NCBI RefSeq assembly: GCF_018403325.1
Contig: NZ_BOSL01000003.1
Location: 310,001-374,000 of the forward strand
Origin: Paenibacillus vini
GTDB taxonomy: Bacteria; Bacillota; Bacilli; Paenibacillales; Paenibacillaceae
DNA length: 64,000 bases
Reading direction: 5' to 3'
Below the pieces are notes generated by a model that saw nothing but the letters and a program-made list of their open reading frames with translations, made no database searches and was not told the origin of the DNA. Position numbers and translations under genes: made by a program. Positions 45,404 to 53,706 of this stretch are shown piece after piece. Each line of letters begins with the position of its first letter. Within the stretch, counting starts at the first letter, position 1.

Positions 45404-45652
45404 GTGAACAAAAAATGGATTGCCGGCTTGGGAGCCATCCTGTTGACGCTAGGGATCGGAACTGCCGTTTATGCGGCGGACGGGACTCCTTCATTCGGGG
45501 ACATGCTGCCGTTCATGCAAAAGATGCATCCACAGCTGTCCGAGGGAGAGCTCAATCAAATGTATCAAAACTGCCATCAGGGAAATGGAATGCAGCAAAG
45601 CGGGACTATGATGCAAAGCGGATACCGCTTTGACGATACCTCCAATTTGTGA
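45404..45652 (+). CDS. Small secreted Met/Gln-rich protein, unknown
   Basis: This 82-residue protein starts at GTG 45404 with AAGGAGG. The signal peptide WIAGLGAILLTLGIGTAVYA is followed by a mature part of about 60 residues: LPFMQKMHPQLSEGELNQMYQNCHQGNGMQQSGTMMQSG. Met and His clusters could bind copper or another metal, but this is only a composition argument. It lies 82 bp after the CWB2 lipoprotein and ends in a strong terminator. Confidence 0.7.
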   Translation: MNKKWIAGLGAILLTLGIGTAVYAADGTPSFGDMLPFMQKMHPQLSEGELNQMYQNCHQGNGMQQSGTMMQSGYRFDDTSNL

Positions 45653-45662
45653 TCTGATGATG

Positions 45663-45711
45663 TTTCAACAAAAGAGCTCCGGGGTTGAGTGCCGGGGCTC
45701 TTTTGTTGAAA
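45663..45711. terminator. Long-stem terminator
   Basis: TTTCAACAAAAGAGC and GCTCTTTTGTTGAAA pair, with CCGG pairing inside. It follows the small secreted protein gene by 10 bp. Confidence 0.88.
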
Positions 45712-45720
45712 CCGCAACTT

Positions 45721-45905
45721 CTAACGGACACCAGAGCCGTTATCTCCAGAAAATTCGCTGTTTTGAAAATCTAACGGACACAGGAGACCTTATTCGCTAA
45801 AAAAGGGACCCCAGCTGGGTAAAAACTCCTTATTAAGCGCTGTGGTGTCCGTTAGAATTCAAAACCGATCTATTTTGCCCAAATAACGGCCGCTGTGTCC
45901 GTTAG
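45721..45905. repeat. Four-arm intergenic repeat, copy B
   Basis: Direct units start at 45721 (CTAACGGACACCAGAG) and 45771 (CTAACGGACACAGGAG), exactly 50 bp apart. Inverted units end at 45855 (GGTGTCCGTTAG) and 45905 (GCTGTGTCCGTTAG), again 50 bp apart. The outer inverted unit read backwards gives CTAACGGACACAGCGG, then CCGTTATTTGGGCAAAAT. This copy has GGACAC where A and C have GAAC. It sits between a terminator and the response-regulator gene. Confidence 0.87.
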
Positions 45906-46038
45906 GATAGATATAAACCACCTGGCGATGCCGAGACGGAGGCCGTCCCATCCGCTCAACATGCTTCATTTTTTCTACATAATTATCAGATATAATATAA
46001 ACATATTTCGAAATCGATAGTAGCAGGTGACATAGCTT

Positions 46039-46743
46039 ATGAAGTTAAAGGTACTCATCGTGGATGATGAATGGAATATGCGGAATCTGCTCCGTATTTA
46101 CTTGCTAAAAGAAGGCTTTGAGGCAAAGGAAGCCTCGAACGGACATGAAGCGCTGGCGTGGATCGACAGGGAGGAATTCGACATCGTCCTGCTCGATGTG
46201 ATGATGCCCGATATGGACGGGTGGCAGGTTTGCCAAGGGATCCGGGCCCGCAGCCAGGTTCCCGTTCTTATGCTGACCGCCCGCTCGGAGACGAAGGATA
46301 AAGTGCGCGGCTTGGGACTTGGGGCGGATGATTATTTGACGAAGCCGTTTGAACCGGAGGAACTGATCGCCCGCATTTACTCCTTGATCCGCAGGTCTGT
46401 CGTAAATAAGCAGGCGGTCCAGCCTGAGTTCAGGCTGAGCTTTACCGATCTGCTGATCTTGCCGGAAGGCCGTCAGGTCTATGTCAAAGACCGGCCGGTA
46501 GATTTCACCCCGAAGGAATTCGATCTTCTGGTTGCTCTGGCTGAATCCGGGAAACGTGCATTTCCTAGAGAAGAGCTGGTGGAACGGGTGTGGGGGAACG
46601 ATTATTTTGGTGACCCCCGGGTCGTGGATACCCATGTGAAGAATATAAGGGAAAAGACGAGTAAAGCCGGATTGGAATACAACCCCATCCAGACCATCTG
46701 GGGGATCGGCTACAAGTTTTTTGACGGTAACACAGGGCCATGA
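46039..46743 (+). CDS. OmpR/PhoB-type response regulator
   Basis: This 234-residue regulator has a receiver domain (acidic pocket DDEW, phospho-site D53 in VLLDVMMPDMDGW, T in MLTARS, K in YLTKPFEPEEL) and a winged-helix DNA-binding domain (VDFTPKEFDLLVALAESGKRAFPREELVERVWG, RVVDTHVKNIREK). It shares ATGA with the downstream kinase gene. A likely minus-10 TATAAT lies at 45991-45996. Target genes unknown; the CWB2 lipoprotein upstream is a candidate by position. Confidence 0.93.
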   Translation: MKLKVLIVDDEWNMRNLLRIYLLKEGFEAKEASNGHEALAWIDREEFDIVLLDVMMPDMDGWQVCQGIRARSQVPVLMLTARSETKDKVRGLGLGADDYLTKPFEPEELIARIYSLIRRSVVNKQAVQPEFRLSFTDLLILPEGRQVYVKDRPVDFTPKEFDLLVALAESGKRAFPREELVERVWGNDYFGDPRVVDTHVKNIREKTSKAGLEYNPIQTIWGIGYKFFDGNTGP

Positions 46744-48158
46744 TCAGCAATCGGATCGGAAAAAAGCTGGGCTTAATTATTGTGGGTGTGTTTCTGGTCG
46801 TTCTGGTGGCGCTTGGATTTGCTCTTGATGTGATGTTCTCCAACTTCTATCGTACCGAGATGACGACAAGGGTAGAAGAACTGTCCAAGCATATGGTAGC
46901 CATGGCTTCCTCTCCGAACACGACGACCCAGGAAATGATCAAGGACTTTGCTGAATTTTCTGAAGTCAGCGTTTTTTATGTAGATGGAAAAGAGAACATT
47001 GTACTTCATTCGGGACGGCATATTCCGGCTGACCGGTCATTTATTCAATCGGAAGATGTCTCCTCGATTCTTTCAGGAAGTAAGGTTCGGGAGGAATATA
47101 CGGATGACCGTGGCCAGCGTTTTTTTATGATCGGGATGCCTGTCAGCCATGGAGACGGTCAAACGGAAGCCCTATATGTTCTGGCCTCTTCATCTCATAT
47201 GGAATCTTCACTTCGCAATGTTCGCCAGTTGCTGGTTTTGGCGGGGCTTGGGGCGTTTTTGCTAGCGCTTGGAATCACTTGGTTGATTGCGCAGATCCTG
47301 TCGCGGCCTTTACTTCAAATGCAGCGTGCCACGCGAAAAATCGCGGCAGGGGAGCTGGAGACCCGGCTGGATATATCCAGTAGGGATGAGGTGGGTTCCC
47401 TTGCGGAATCCATCAATGATCTGGCGGCACATTTGCAGAGGTACCGGGATTCCCAGCAGGAGTTTTTTGCCAATATTTCACATGAGCTCCGCACTCCGAT
47501 AACTTATCTCGAGGGGTATGCCAAAGTGCTGAAGAACCGGCTGTATGAGACCGATGAAGAGCGGGATCAATATCTCGGAATTATCGAGCAGGAGAGCCTT
47601 CGCCTGCAACGGCTGGTCAATGATTTGTTCGAACTGGCCAAAATGGAAGAAGGCCGATTTGAGTTGAATCCGGATCTACTGGAGTTCGAGGAAATTGTGG
47701 AACAGGCCGTCCACAAAATGGAGTGGAGGGCCAAACAGAAGGGGCTGGAGCTCAAGCTGGATTGCCATGGCCCGCTTCCTAGGCTGCGAGGGGATGGGCT
47801 GAGAATGGAACAGATCGTGATCAATCTGCTCGACAATGCGATAAGTTACACGGAAGAAGGCTCGATCATTGTCACCGTTGACACGAGAGAGAGCCGGTTG
47901 CTATTTGCTGTGGAGGATACGGGAGTGGGAATTCCCGAGAATGAATTGTCGTTGATATTCGAACGCTTCTACCGCGTGGAAAAATCCAGATCCCGAAAGT
48001 TTGGAGGAACCGGACTTGGTCTGTCCATCGTTAAAAAACTTGTGGAATTGCAAGGCGGGGAGATCTATGTGATAAGCACACCAGGAACGGGAAGCCGGTT
48101 TGAAGTCACATTTCCATTTCCTTCGCCGGTGGAAGAAACGGGAGGAACTCCGCGATGA
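46740..48158 (+). CDS. Membrane sensor histidine kinase
   Basis: This 472-residue kinase has TM1 at about 12-33, an extracytoplasmic sensor region of about 130 residues, TM2 near 165-188 and a HAMP domain (RPLLQMQRATRKIAAGELETRLD). The H-box is FFANISHELRTPITYLEGY with H248, the N-box VINLLDNAISYT, and G-boxes EDTGVGIPE and GGTGLGLSIVKKL. It is partner to the regulator, overlapping it by four bases. Confidence 0.94.
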   Translation: MISNRIGKKLGLIIVGVFLVVLVALGFALDVMFSNFYRTEMTTRVEELSKHMVAMASSPNTTTQEMIKDFAEFSEVSVFYVDGKENIVLHSGRHIPADRSFIQSEDVSSILSGSKVREEYTDDRGQRFFMIGMPVSHGDGQTEALYVLASSSHMESSLRNVRQLLVLAGLGAFLLALGITWLIAQILSRPLLQMQRATRKIAAGELETRLDISSRDEVGSLAESINDLAAHLQRYRDSQQEFFANISHELRTPITYLEGYAKVLKNRLYETDEERDQYLGIIEQESLRLQRLVNDLFELAKMEEGRFELNPDLLEFEEIVEQAVHKMEWRAKQKGLELKLDCHGPLPRLRGDGLRMEQIVINLLDNAISYTEEGSIIVTVDTRESRLLFAVEDTGVGIPENELSLIFERFYRVEKSRSRKFGGTGLGLSIVKKLVELQGGEIYVISTPGTGSRFEVTFPFPSPVEETGGTPR

Positions 48159-48343
48159 AGAAATTCGAGTGGCTATTGCCTGTAGCCGTTATGCTGTTGG
48201 GCATCCTGTGCTTGTTCGTATCGGCTTCTTCGTTCCGGAGTGATTGGATGGCGGTGGGTGTTCGTTTCATTCGTTGTGTTATAATCGGCGGGGTTGCTAT
48301 TTTCGTGTTATATATGCTTATTGGCCTGTTTAGGAAAAAGTAA
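48155..48343 (+). CDS. Small two-span membrane protein
   Basis: This 62-residue protein has two hydrophobic helices (WLLPVAVMLLGILCLFVSA; IIGGVAIFVLYMLIGLF) and a basic end. ATG 48155 overlaps the kinase stop (ATGA), and GGAGGAAC lies upstream, so it is co-translated with the two-component system and could be an accessory to it. Family not recognised. Confidence 0.72.
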   Translation: MKKFEWLLPVAVMLLGILCLFVSASSFRSDWMAVGVRFIRCVIIGGVAIFVLYMLIGLFRKK

Positions 48344-48351
48344 CCGCCCTC

Positions 48352-48380
48352 TTGACCGGGTTATCCAAATCGTGTAATAT
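48352..48380 (+). promoter_or_regulatory. Sigma-A promoter of the guanidine riboswitch transcript
   Basis: TTGACC (48352-48357), a 17-bp spacer and TAATAT (48375-48380) lie just before the aptamer. Confidence 0.75.
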
Positions 48381-48393
48381 TAGTGTCACTTTG

Positions 48394-48486
48394 TTCTCTA
48401 GGGTTCCGCGGCGGTTCGCCGGTCTTGGTCCGAGAGGGAACACGCAGAGCATACTCTGCGGACACGGAGGGATAAAAGCCCGGGAG
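48394..48486 (+). ncRNA. Guanidine-I riboswitch (ykkC class)
   Basis: Conserved ykkC-motif blocks appear in order: TCTCTAGGGTTCCG, then GGTCCGAGAGGGAACACG, a variable hairpin (CGCAGAG/CTCTGCG), and ACACGGAGGGATAAAAGCCCGGGAG. Guanidine binding prevents the following terminator (48476-48523) and switches on the two exporter genes downstream. Confidence 0.95.
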
Positions 48487-48523
48487 GATATCGAAGCCAG
48501 ATATCTTCCCGGGCTTATTGTTT
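48476..48523 (+). terminator. Riboswitch-controlled terminator
   Basis: AAGCCCGGGAGGATATC pairs with GATATCTTCCCGGGCTT. The 5' arm overlaps the aptamer's conserved GCCCGGGAG end, giving mutually exclusive folds. TTATTGTTTG follows. Confidence 0.85.
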
Positions 48524-48572
48524 GTTAGCCGAGAGGGAAGATATACGGCGGAAACTGGAGGGGGAGAAGATC

Positions 48573-48911
48573 ATGAAACGTTATTGGAATCTCATTTGGG
48601 TCGCGGGACTGCTGGAAATCGGCTGGGTTATCGGTTTAAAGCATTCGCACGATGTCTGGTCATGGGCAGGAACCGGCTTTGCCTTGATCATGAGCATGTA
48701 TTTGCTTATCCTTGCAACTAAGAAATTGCCGGTCGGAACCGCCTATGCGGTATTTACCGGAATCGGAACGGCTGGCACCGTAATTGCCGAAATGGTGCTT
48801 TTCGGGGAACCGTTCCGGATCATGAAGCTGTTGCTGATTCTTTTGCTGTTGTCCGGAGTGATCGGATTGAAAATCGTTACCGTGGAGCCTCAAACGAAGG
48901 GGGTGCAGTAA
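48573..48911 (+). CDS. ykkC: Guanidinium exporter subunit YkkC-like (SMR family)
   Basis: This 112-residue four-helix SMR protein begins MKRYWNLIWVAGLLEIGWVIGLKHS, with the essential Glu in LLEIGW, and contains LPVGTAYAVFTGIGTAGTV. This is the guanidinium-exporter (Gdx) subtype rather than a polyaromatic drug exporter. ATG 48573 follows GGAGGGGGAG; an in-frame extension overlaps the riboswitch and is rejected. It pairs with the next gene as a heterodimer. Confidence 0.92.
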   Translation: MKRYWNLIWVAGLLEIGWVIGLKHSHDVWSWAGTGFALIMSMYLLILATKKLPVGTAYAVFTGIGTAGTVIAEMVLFGEPFRIMKLLLILLLLSGVIGLKIVTVEPQTKGVQ

Positions 48912-48912
48912 C

Positions 48913-49227
48913 ATGGCATGGCTATTATTAGTTCTAGCCGGTTTGGGCGAAGTCGTCGGAGTTGCCGGAATCAACCGCTTAAACCGGTCGCGGGATTTTA
49001 AATCTTTTGCCTTACTGTTCGGAGGCTTTATATTGAGTCTGGTGCTGCTCTCGTTCGCTATGGAGTCGATCTCTATGGGGACCGCCTACGCCGTATGGAC
49101 AGGAATGGGTACGGTCGGTAGCGCTTTGGTCGGCATGTTTATTTTTGGAGAGTCCAAAGATATTAAGCGGCTTATCTTCATCGCGATGGTTTTGTCCGCA
49201 GCCGTCGGCCTGAAATTGTTGGCCTAA
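48913..49227 (+). CDS. ykkD: Guanidinium exporter subunit YkkD-like (SMR family)
   Basis: This 104-residue SMR partner (MAWLLLVLAGLGEVVGVAGIN; ISMGTAYAVWTGMGTVGSALVGMFIFGE) starts one base after the ykkC stop. It has the conserved Glu (LGEVVG). The pair exports guanidinium in exchange for protons, in agreement with the upstream riboswitch. Confidence 0.92.
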   Translation: MAWLLLVLAGLGEVVGVAGINRLNRSRDFKSFALLFGGFILSLVLLSFAMESISMGTAYAVWTGMGTVGSALVGMFIFGESKDIKRLIFIAMVLSAAVGLKLLA

Positions 49228-49248
49228 TTGCATTATCTCGCAGAAACA

Positions 49249-49293
49249 AAAAAACCGCTCTATTCGGTCAAAGAACCGGTAGAGCGGTTTGTG
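49249..49293. terminator. Bidirectional terminator
   Basis: AAACCGCTCTA / TAGAGCGGTTT with A- and T-runs on either side, between convergent ykkD and the 63-residue ORF. Confidence 0.87.
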
Positions 49294-49294
49294 T

Positions 49295-49486
49295 TTATGC
49301 CCTTTTTGAGGCCTGGGCAAATCGGTCTTTAATTTGTTTGTTGTTGCGTTTCATGGCGGTGCGCTGTTCACGCAATATTTGCGAGGAATTTTTATTTAAG
49401 GGAGCAAACAACAGCGCTTCCTTGGGCTGAATTCCGACAGCTTTGCTTACCCGGCCGTTCTTGGATACGAATACTCCAGTACTCAT
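49295..49486 (-). CDS. Small basic protein coupled to the DUF4062 gene
   Basis: This 63-residue basic protein (MSTGVFVSKNGRVSKAVGIQ, then KRNNKQIKDRFAQASKRA) overlaps the upstream DUF4062 gene by ATGA, so translation is coupled; the AGGAATGC near its start can act as ribosome site. It has no recognised domain. Its second half is lysine/arginine rich and probably helical. Confidence 0.65.
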   Translation of the reverse strand: MSTGVFVSKNGRVSKAVGIQPKEALLFAPLNKNSSQILREQRTAMKRNNKQIKDRFAQASKRA

Positions 49487-50637
49487 GGCTGCATTCCTCC
49501 CAAAAAAAGTTTGATAATTTCGATGATCAGCGGATTTTTACTCATTATAGCATGGTTGACACTTTCTTTGTAGTGGATGAATTTCTTATAATTCCAGTCC
49601 GGATCGGCCGGATAATGCAGAGTAAGGACATAATTTCCCGTCCTGATGCAGTGGTAGAACATACTCTTCGCTTCTTTAAAAAACACTTGTTCTCCAGGAT
49701 CGCCTAAATCGACGGTGAGCACCGCGTAAGAGCTCTTATCGTCCAGTGCAAACAGGGCGACGGAAGCCGCGCTTCCCGATTTAGACACCAGATTCAGGCC
49801 GTTTTCACGGAGCTCGTAAAGTGTGGCTGCACAGCAATCACTGTAATACCCAACGCATTCGGACATATAAGGCCCATAAGTTTGCTCGATCGACCCGCCG
49901 GATAAGCGGTGCATAATCAATTCAAGGAACTTATCGGCTTGTCGGAATCCGGAAATGCGCAGATTCGGTAACAAGCCGGTCATAAGCTCGAATGCTTCGT
50001 CAAACCGGTCAAGCCGGTCGGCATTCTGCTCAATGGAATCCTCCAAAGGCAGCAACAGGGAACCTCTCCGCAGCAGATCGCTGAAATACACCTTCCAATC
50101 TATCATTACCCCGAGTGACAAGTCGTCAATATACACTTTCCGCATTAGCATGTCATAAAGCAAGTACCAGACATAAGGATCGATATTTTGCGGAACCCGT
50201 TCGTCTCCTTGTAGCATTTCCATCATATGTGACGGGGTTGGAAATCGCTCTTCTTTGTTAATAAAACCGTCGATATATTGATCGAGAATAGGCTTGACCT
50301 GCCCGAAGAAAGCGGCTTTGACCTCGACGTCTCCAAATACGAGAATCGTTTTTTCCTGCTCATGCGCCTTGATGAATTCCATATGTGTTACAGTTCTCTT
50401 CGCTTTTGAATGATATGTACCGGCTTTGCCGCCAATAAACAGCAGATAGATGTCGCATTCCTCCACCGCTTCCAGACAGCGGACCACGGGGTCAACATGA
50501 GCGGGCCAGGGGCCCAAATTTTCTTCCCACATGACCGGTTCGTGCCCCAAGGCTTCAAGCTCCCGGAAAACGTTGCGGCGCAAAGGTTTTAGGCCGTCTT
50601 CATTTACGGAACTGATGAAAATTTTAGTTCTTGCCAA
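49483..50637 (-). CDS. DUF4062 domain protein with uncharacterised C-terminal region
   Basis: From TTG 50637 (GGGGGAGG upstream) the protein is 384 residues. Residues 1-90 are DUF4062, a TIR-like/deoxyribosyltransferase-like fold: ARTKIFISSVNEDGLKPLRRNVFRELEALGHEPVMWEENLG, then CDIYLLFIGGKAGTY, with THMEFIKAHEQEK. Residues 100-384 are unrecognised. DUF4062 occurs as an N-terminal module in several STAND-type and defence-associated proteins, so an immune or signalling function is possible but not shown. A following 63-residue gene is translationally coupled. Confidence 0.75.
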   Translation of the reverse strand: MARTKIFISSVNEDGLKPLRRNVFRELEALGHEPVMWEENLGPWPAHVDPVVRCLEAVEECDIYLLFIGGKAGTYHSKAKRTVTHMEFIKAHEQEKTILVFGDVEVKAAFFGQVKPILDQYIDGFINKEERFPTPSHMMEMLQGDERVPQNIDPYVWYLLYDMLMRKVYIDDLSLGVMIDWKVYFSDLLRRGSLLLPLEDSIEQNADRLDRFDEAFELMTGLLPNLRISGFRQADKFLELIMHRLSGGSIEQTYGPYMSECVGYYSDCCAATLYELRENGLNLVSKSGSAASVALFALDDKSSYAVLTVDLGDPGEQVFFKEAKSMFYHCIRTGNYVLTLHYPADPDWNYKKFIHYKESVNHAIMSKNPLIIEIIKLFLGGMQP

Positions 50638-50731
50638 GAAAGTGACCTCCCCCAAAGGTGCTTGTTTCTCCCATTATAACCCAGACTTAACAAAAAAGAT
50701 TGGGGGAAATCTAATTATTGCAATCTCATGC

Positions 50732-50760
50732 TTGCAAATCAAATTATGTTCATGTAATAT
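50732..50760 (+). promoter_or_regulatory. Sigma-A promoter with downstream inverted repeat
   Basis: TTGCAA, 17 bp, TAATAT. Just downstream lies ACTTA, 7 bases, TAAGT (about 50774-50790), a possible MarR/HxlR-type operator for the nitroreductase gene. Confidence 0.6.
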
Positions 50761-50823
50761 ACTATCCATAGTCACTTAAAAAACGTAAGTAAATAATTTA
50801 AAAGCAAGAAGGAGAGAAATTTA

Positions 50824-51420
50824 ATGAGTCAATTTTTAAATGCAGTTAAAACAAGACGCAGCGTATATGGAATTAGCAAAGATATTCCGGTATCGGAATC
50901 CCGGATCCAAGAGATCGTGGAGGAAGCAGTTAATCATACGCCATCTTCCTTCAACTCGCAAAGTTCAAGAGTAGTTGTTCTGTTTGGTGAGCAGCACGAC
51001 AAGTTTTGGGATTTGACCAAGGAAACATTGCGTAAAATCGTACCTGCTGACAGCTTTGCTCCGACGGAAGAGAAAATGGGCGCTTTCCGCAGCGGACGCG
51101 GCACCGTTTTGTTCTTTGAAGATCAAGCCGTTATTCAAGGATTGCAGGAGCAATTCGCGGCTTATGCCGACAACTTCCCTGTATGGTCCAATCAATCCAA
51201 CGGCATGCTGCAATTTGTAGTATGGACGGCTCTGGCAAACGAAGGCGTAGGCGCATCGCTGCAGCACTATAACCCGTTGATCGACGAGCAAGTAGCTAAG
51301 GAATGGAACCTGCCTGAGAGCTGGAAACTGCTGGCTCAAATGCCGTTCGGCAGCATCGTGGCTGAGCCTGGCGAGAAACAGTTCGCACCGATCGAAAGCC
51401 GCGTAAAAGTTTTTAATTAA
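50824..51420 (+). CDS. Nitroreductase family flavoprotein
   Basis: This 198-residue FMN-type protein begins MSQFLNAVKTRRSVYGISKDIPVSES, with VNHTPSSFNSQSSRVVVLFG and LQFVVWTALANEGVGASLQHYNP. It resembles the Bacillus nitroreductases induced by electrophiles. ATG 50824 follows AAGGAGAG. It probably reduces quinones or nitro compounds with NAD(P)H. Single-gene unit with its own promoter and terminator. Confidence 0.9.
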   Translation: MSQFLNAVKTRRSVYGISKDIPVSESRIQEIVEEAVNHTPSSFNSQSSRVVVLFGEQHDKFWDLTKETLRKIVPADSFAPTEEKMGAFRSGRGTVLFFEDQAVIQGLQEQFAAYADNFPVWSNQSNGMLQFVVWTALANEGVGASLQHYNPLIDEQVAKEWNLPESWKLLAQMPFGSIVAEPGEKQFAPIESRVKVFN

Positions 51421-51438
51421 GCAGGATTATATACTTAG

Positions 51439-51480
51439 AAAAAAAGCGTTTGACAGTTCGGCTGTCAAACGCTTTTTTGC
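51439..51480. terminator. Bidirectional terminator
   Basis: The perfect stem AAAAGCGTTTGACAG / CTGTCAAACGCTTTTTT has a 5-base loop and lies between convergent genes. Confidence 0.92.
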
Positions 51481-51484
51481 ATTT

Positions 51485-53302
51485 TCAAGCTCTTCGGGCA
51501 TCGAGTTCAGACTCGTTCCTTTTTGTGAGCCAGATATCCTTAAAATCCATCCAGCCCAGATTATTGATAACGAGCCCGCGGATGGAGGGGTGAACGTAGG
51601 TGTTGAGCTTCTGGTGCACGAGAAACAGCAGTTGGGCTTCGTCCTGCAGCCGGTATTCGATCTGCTGAAGCAAGGCGCTGCGTCTTCCTTTGGACGGGGT
51701 GGCGAAAATTTCATTAGTAATCCCGAAGATCCACTGTCTGAGCCCCGGATCGAGATGCTGATAAATCATGCTGTTCTCCTGCAGGAAGCTCTCCAATTCA
51801 CAAACCTCATCATCGGCAAAAACGAGGCACATCAGCAAGGCATCCGCCTCCTGGGATGTTTCCGTTTTGGTGAGCGAGCTTTTTTCTTCGTAACGGATGA
51901 TAACCGGTATACCAATGGAGGCGCATTGCTGGCGAATCCACTCCGCATCCTCGCATTCCGATTCCCCGGTAATCAGCACGAAGGGGGTGCCGTCGTAGCC
52001 CGATTGCTCAAGCAAACGCTTGGCGGCGGAGGCATCATGCCAATGGACGCCCAGTGCGGCTTCTTCCCTCGGTAAGAAACTCCTTGCGGGATATCCGGAT
52101 TTTCCGGAATGTTGAATCAGGGCCGAGCGGTCGATGATCAGATTAACGGCTTGCCGGAAAGAGAGGGATTGCTGCGGGCCTTCCTTATTTCGGTTCCAGC
52201 TGATAAGACTGCAACCTTTGCTGAGCGTTTCGATTCGCTGCCAGTCTCCCTCAGCCTTCGCTGGAGTATGCGATTCATTCGCCACGAGATGCTCCCATTT
52301 TAATTTGGATGCGTTAGGGATGTTCTCCGGCATAAAAATAAGCTTAACCCCGTCCAAGTAAGGCCTTCCCATAAAATACCCCTCATTTACTACCAATTCT
52401 ATGCGGTTGTTGCACCAATGTACGATTTTGAACGGCCCCGTGCCGCTGGGCAATCTCCAGTAGCTCCGTTCCTCTTTGGCGGATAAATCCGAAGGTACGA
52501 TGGAGGCGCAGGAAGAGCACATTAAGCGGGGAAACAGCCAGTTGGGTTGCCGCAGGGTGACTTTTACGGTTCTGGTGTCAATTGCTTCTACGCTATTCAT
52601 CATGTTGACCAGCCAGGAATTCATCGAGGTCCGCAATCGTTCCAAGGTAAAAACCACATCCTCTGCAGCTAGAACCTTGCCATGATGGAACTGAATCCCT
52701 TTGCGCAAATAAAAAGTCCATTCGGTGCCAGAATCGTTATGTTCCCAGTGATGGGCGATTCTCGGCATGATTTCCTCACGCTCAGAGTCGTATTCCACCA
52801 GCCGGTCGAACAATTGCCGTACCAGATGGGAATCAAACCCGAAAAAAAGCATCGACGGGTCCAGCGAGACGGGAGAGCGATAAACGGGGAGACGGAATAC
52901 GTCCTTTCCCTGGGCATCCGCGGTGATTTTTTCCACGCCGAACTGGTCATTCAACCATTTAATAAACTGGTCCAAAATAGTCTTATCCTCTTCGAACTGA
53001 TGCAGGAACTCGAAAGCCGACCGGTATTCCCCTTTTTGCGCCAGCCGCTTGGCAAACTCCAGCAGAAACAGATCCCGATTGACCATAAAACGAATCCGGG
53101 AACGGTTACCGCGGCCACGACCAGGTAGCCAGCAAATCAATTCCTCCTCCTGAAGCTTGCGGACGATCAGTTTCACGTTCCGTTCCGTACAATGAAAGAG
53201 TTCGGTTAAATCTTCAAGCGTCGCTTCATACTCATCCTGCTCTCCGGACACCGGCCCGGCAAAGTGGTTTAGCAGCGTAATGTAACGTTCTGCCGTAAGC
53301 AT
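51485..53302 (-). CDS. SgrR-like regulator: HTH fused to solute-binding domain
   Basis: This 605-residue protein from ATG 53302 (GGGAGGTG upstream) has an N-terminal winged-helix of SgrR type (residues 1-115: LEDLTELFHCTERNVKLIVRKLQEEELICWLPGRGRGNRS). A family-5 solute-binding domain follows (YRSPVSLDPSMLFFGFDSHLVRQLFDRLVEYD, WTFYLRKGIQFHHGKVLAAEDVVFTLERL, PSGTGPFKIVHW). Such proteins sense a sugar phosphate or peptide and control transport genes. The longer in-frame reading to 53359 has no ribosome site. Confidence 0.88.
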   Translation of the reverse strand: MLTAERYITLLNHFAGPVSGEQDEYEATLEDLTELFHCTERNVKLIVRKLQEEELICWLPGRGRGNRSRIRFMVNRDLFLLEFAKRLAQKGEYRSAFEFLHQFEEDKTILDQFIKWLNDQFGVEKITADAQGKDVFRLPVYRSPVSLDPSMLFFGFDSHLVRQLFDRLVEYDSEREEIMPRIAHHWEHNDSGTEWTFYLRKGIQFHHGKVLAAEDVVFTLERLRTSMNSWLVNMMNSVEAIDTRTVKVTLRQPNWLFPRLMCSSCASIVPSDLSAKEERSYWRLPSGTGPFKIVHWCNNRIELVVNEGYFMGRPYLDGVKLIFMPENIPNASKLKWEHLVANESHTPAKAEGDWQRIETLSKGCSLISWNRNKEGPQQSLSFRQAVNLIIDRSALIQHSGKSGYPARSFLPREEAALGVHWHDASAAKRLLEQSGYDGTPFVLITGESECEDAEWIRQQCASIGIPVIIRYEEKSSLTKTETSQEADALLMCLVFADDEVCELESFLQENSMIYQHLDPGLRQWIFGITNEIFATPSKGRRSALLQQIEYRLQDEAQLLFLVHQKLNTYVHPSIRGLVINNLGWMDFKDIWLTKRNESELDARRA

Positions 53303-53503
53303 ATTACACCTCCCCAAAGCAATCCGGTCATCCCCCGAAATGCAATGTCCAACTGTCATTTTTCCTTATGTCATCGGCCTTTGCACGTTAAAAGGGGAAA
53401 CGCGTTTTACATAGTGTACACTTTTTCTTCCTGATTTCATAGCAGATAATGGTAACAAATATCATAGCGGAACAGCGATGGAGTAGGAAGGGAGAGGGGC
53501 AAG

Positions 53504-53689
53504 TTGAGTTACGAAGAATTTTACAGAAGAGAACTGGAATTGAAGACATTTCATAATCCGAAAGTCAGTATCGCCCAGGTCAGGAATGAATGCAGGGAAC
53601 GAAGGATGACGTACCGCCTCGGGAAAAAAAAGAAAACCTGGATGACCAGGTTTCTGGGAATAATGCCGGGTATGAAAAATTCCCCATAG
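53504..53689 (+). CDS. Small basic protein, unknown
   Basis: This 61-residue protein starts at TTG 53504 after GGGAGAGGGG. It has an acidic/amphipathic first part (YEEFYRRELELKTF) and a strongly basic second half (RNECRERRMTYRLGKKKKTW). It lies divergent to the SgrR-like gene and converges on etfA 17 bp later. No family recognised. Confidence 0.55.
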   Translation: MSYEEFYRRELELKTFHNPKVSIAQVRNECRERRMTYRLGKKKKTWMTRFLGIMPGMKNSP

Positions 53690-53706
53690 TGTATTTATTT
53701 AAGAAA

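Noticed and set aside
45721-45905. Possible CRISPR array because of 50-bp spaced repeats
   Set aside because: There are only two units per orientation, the units are inverted in the second half, and there are no cas genes or conserved spacers.
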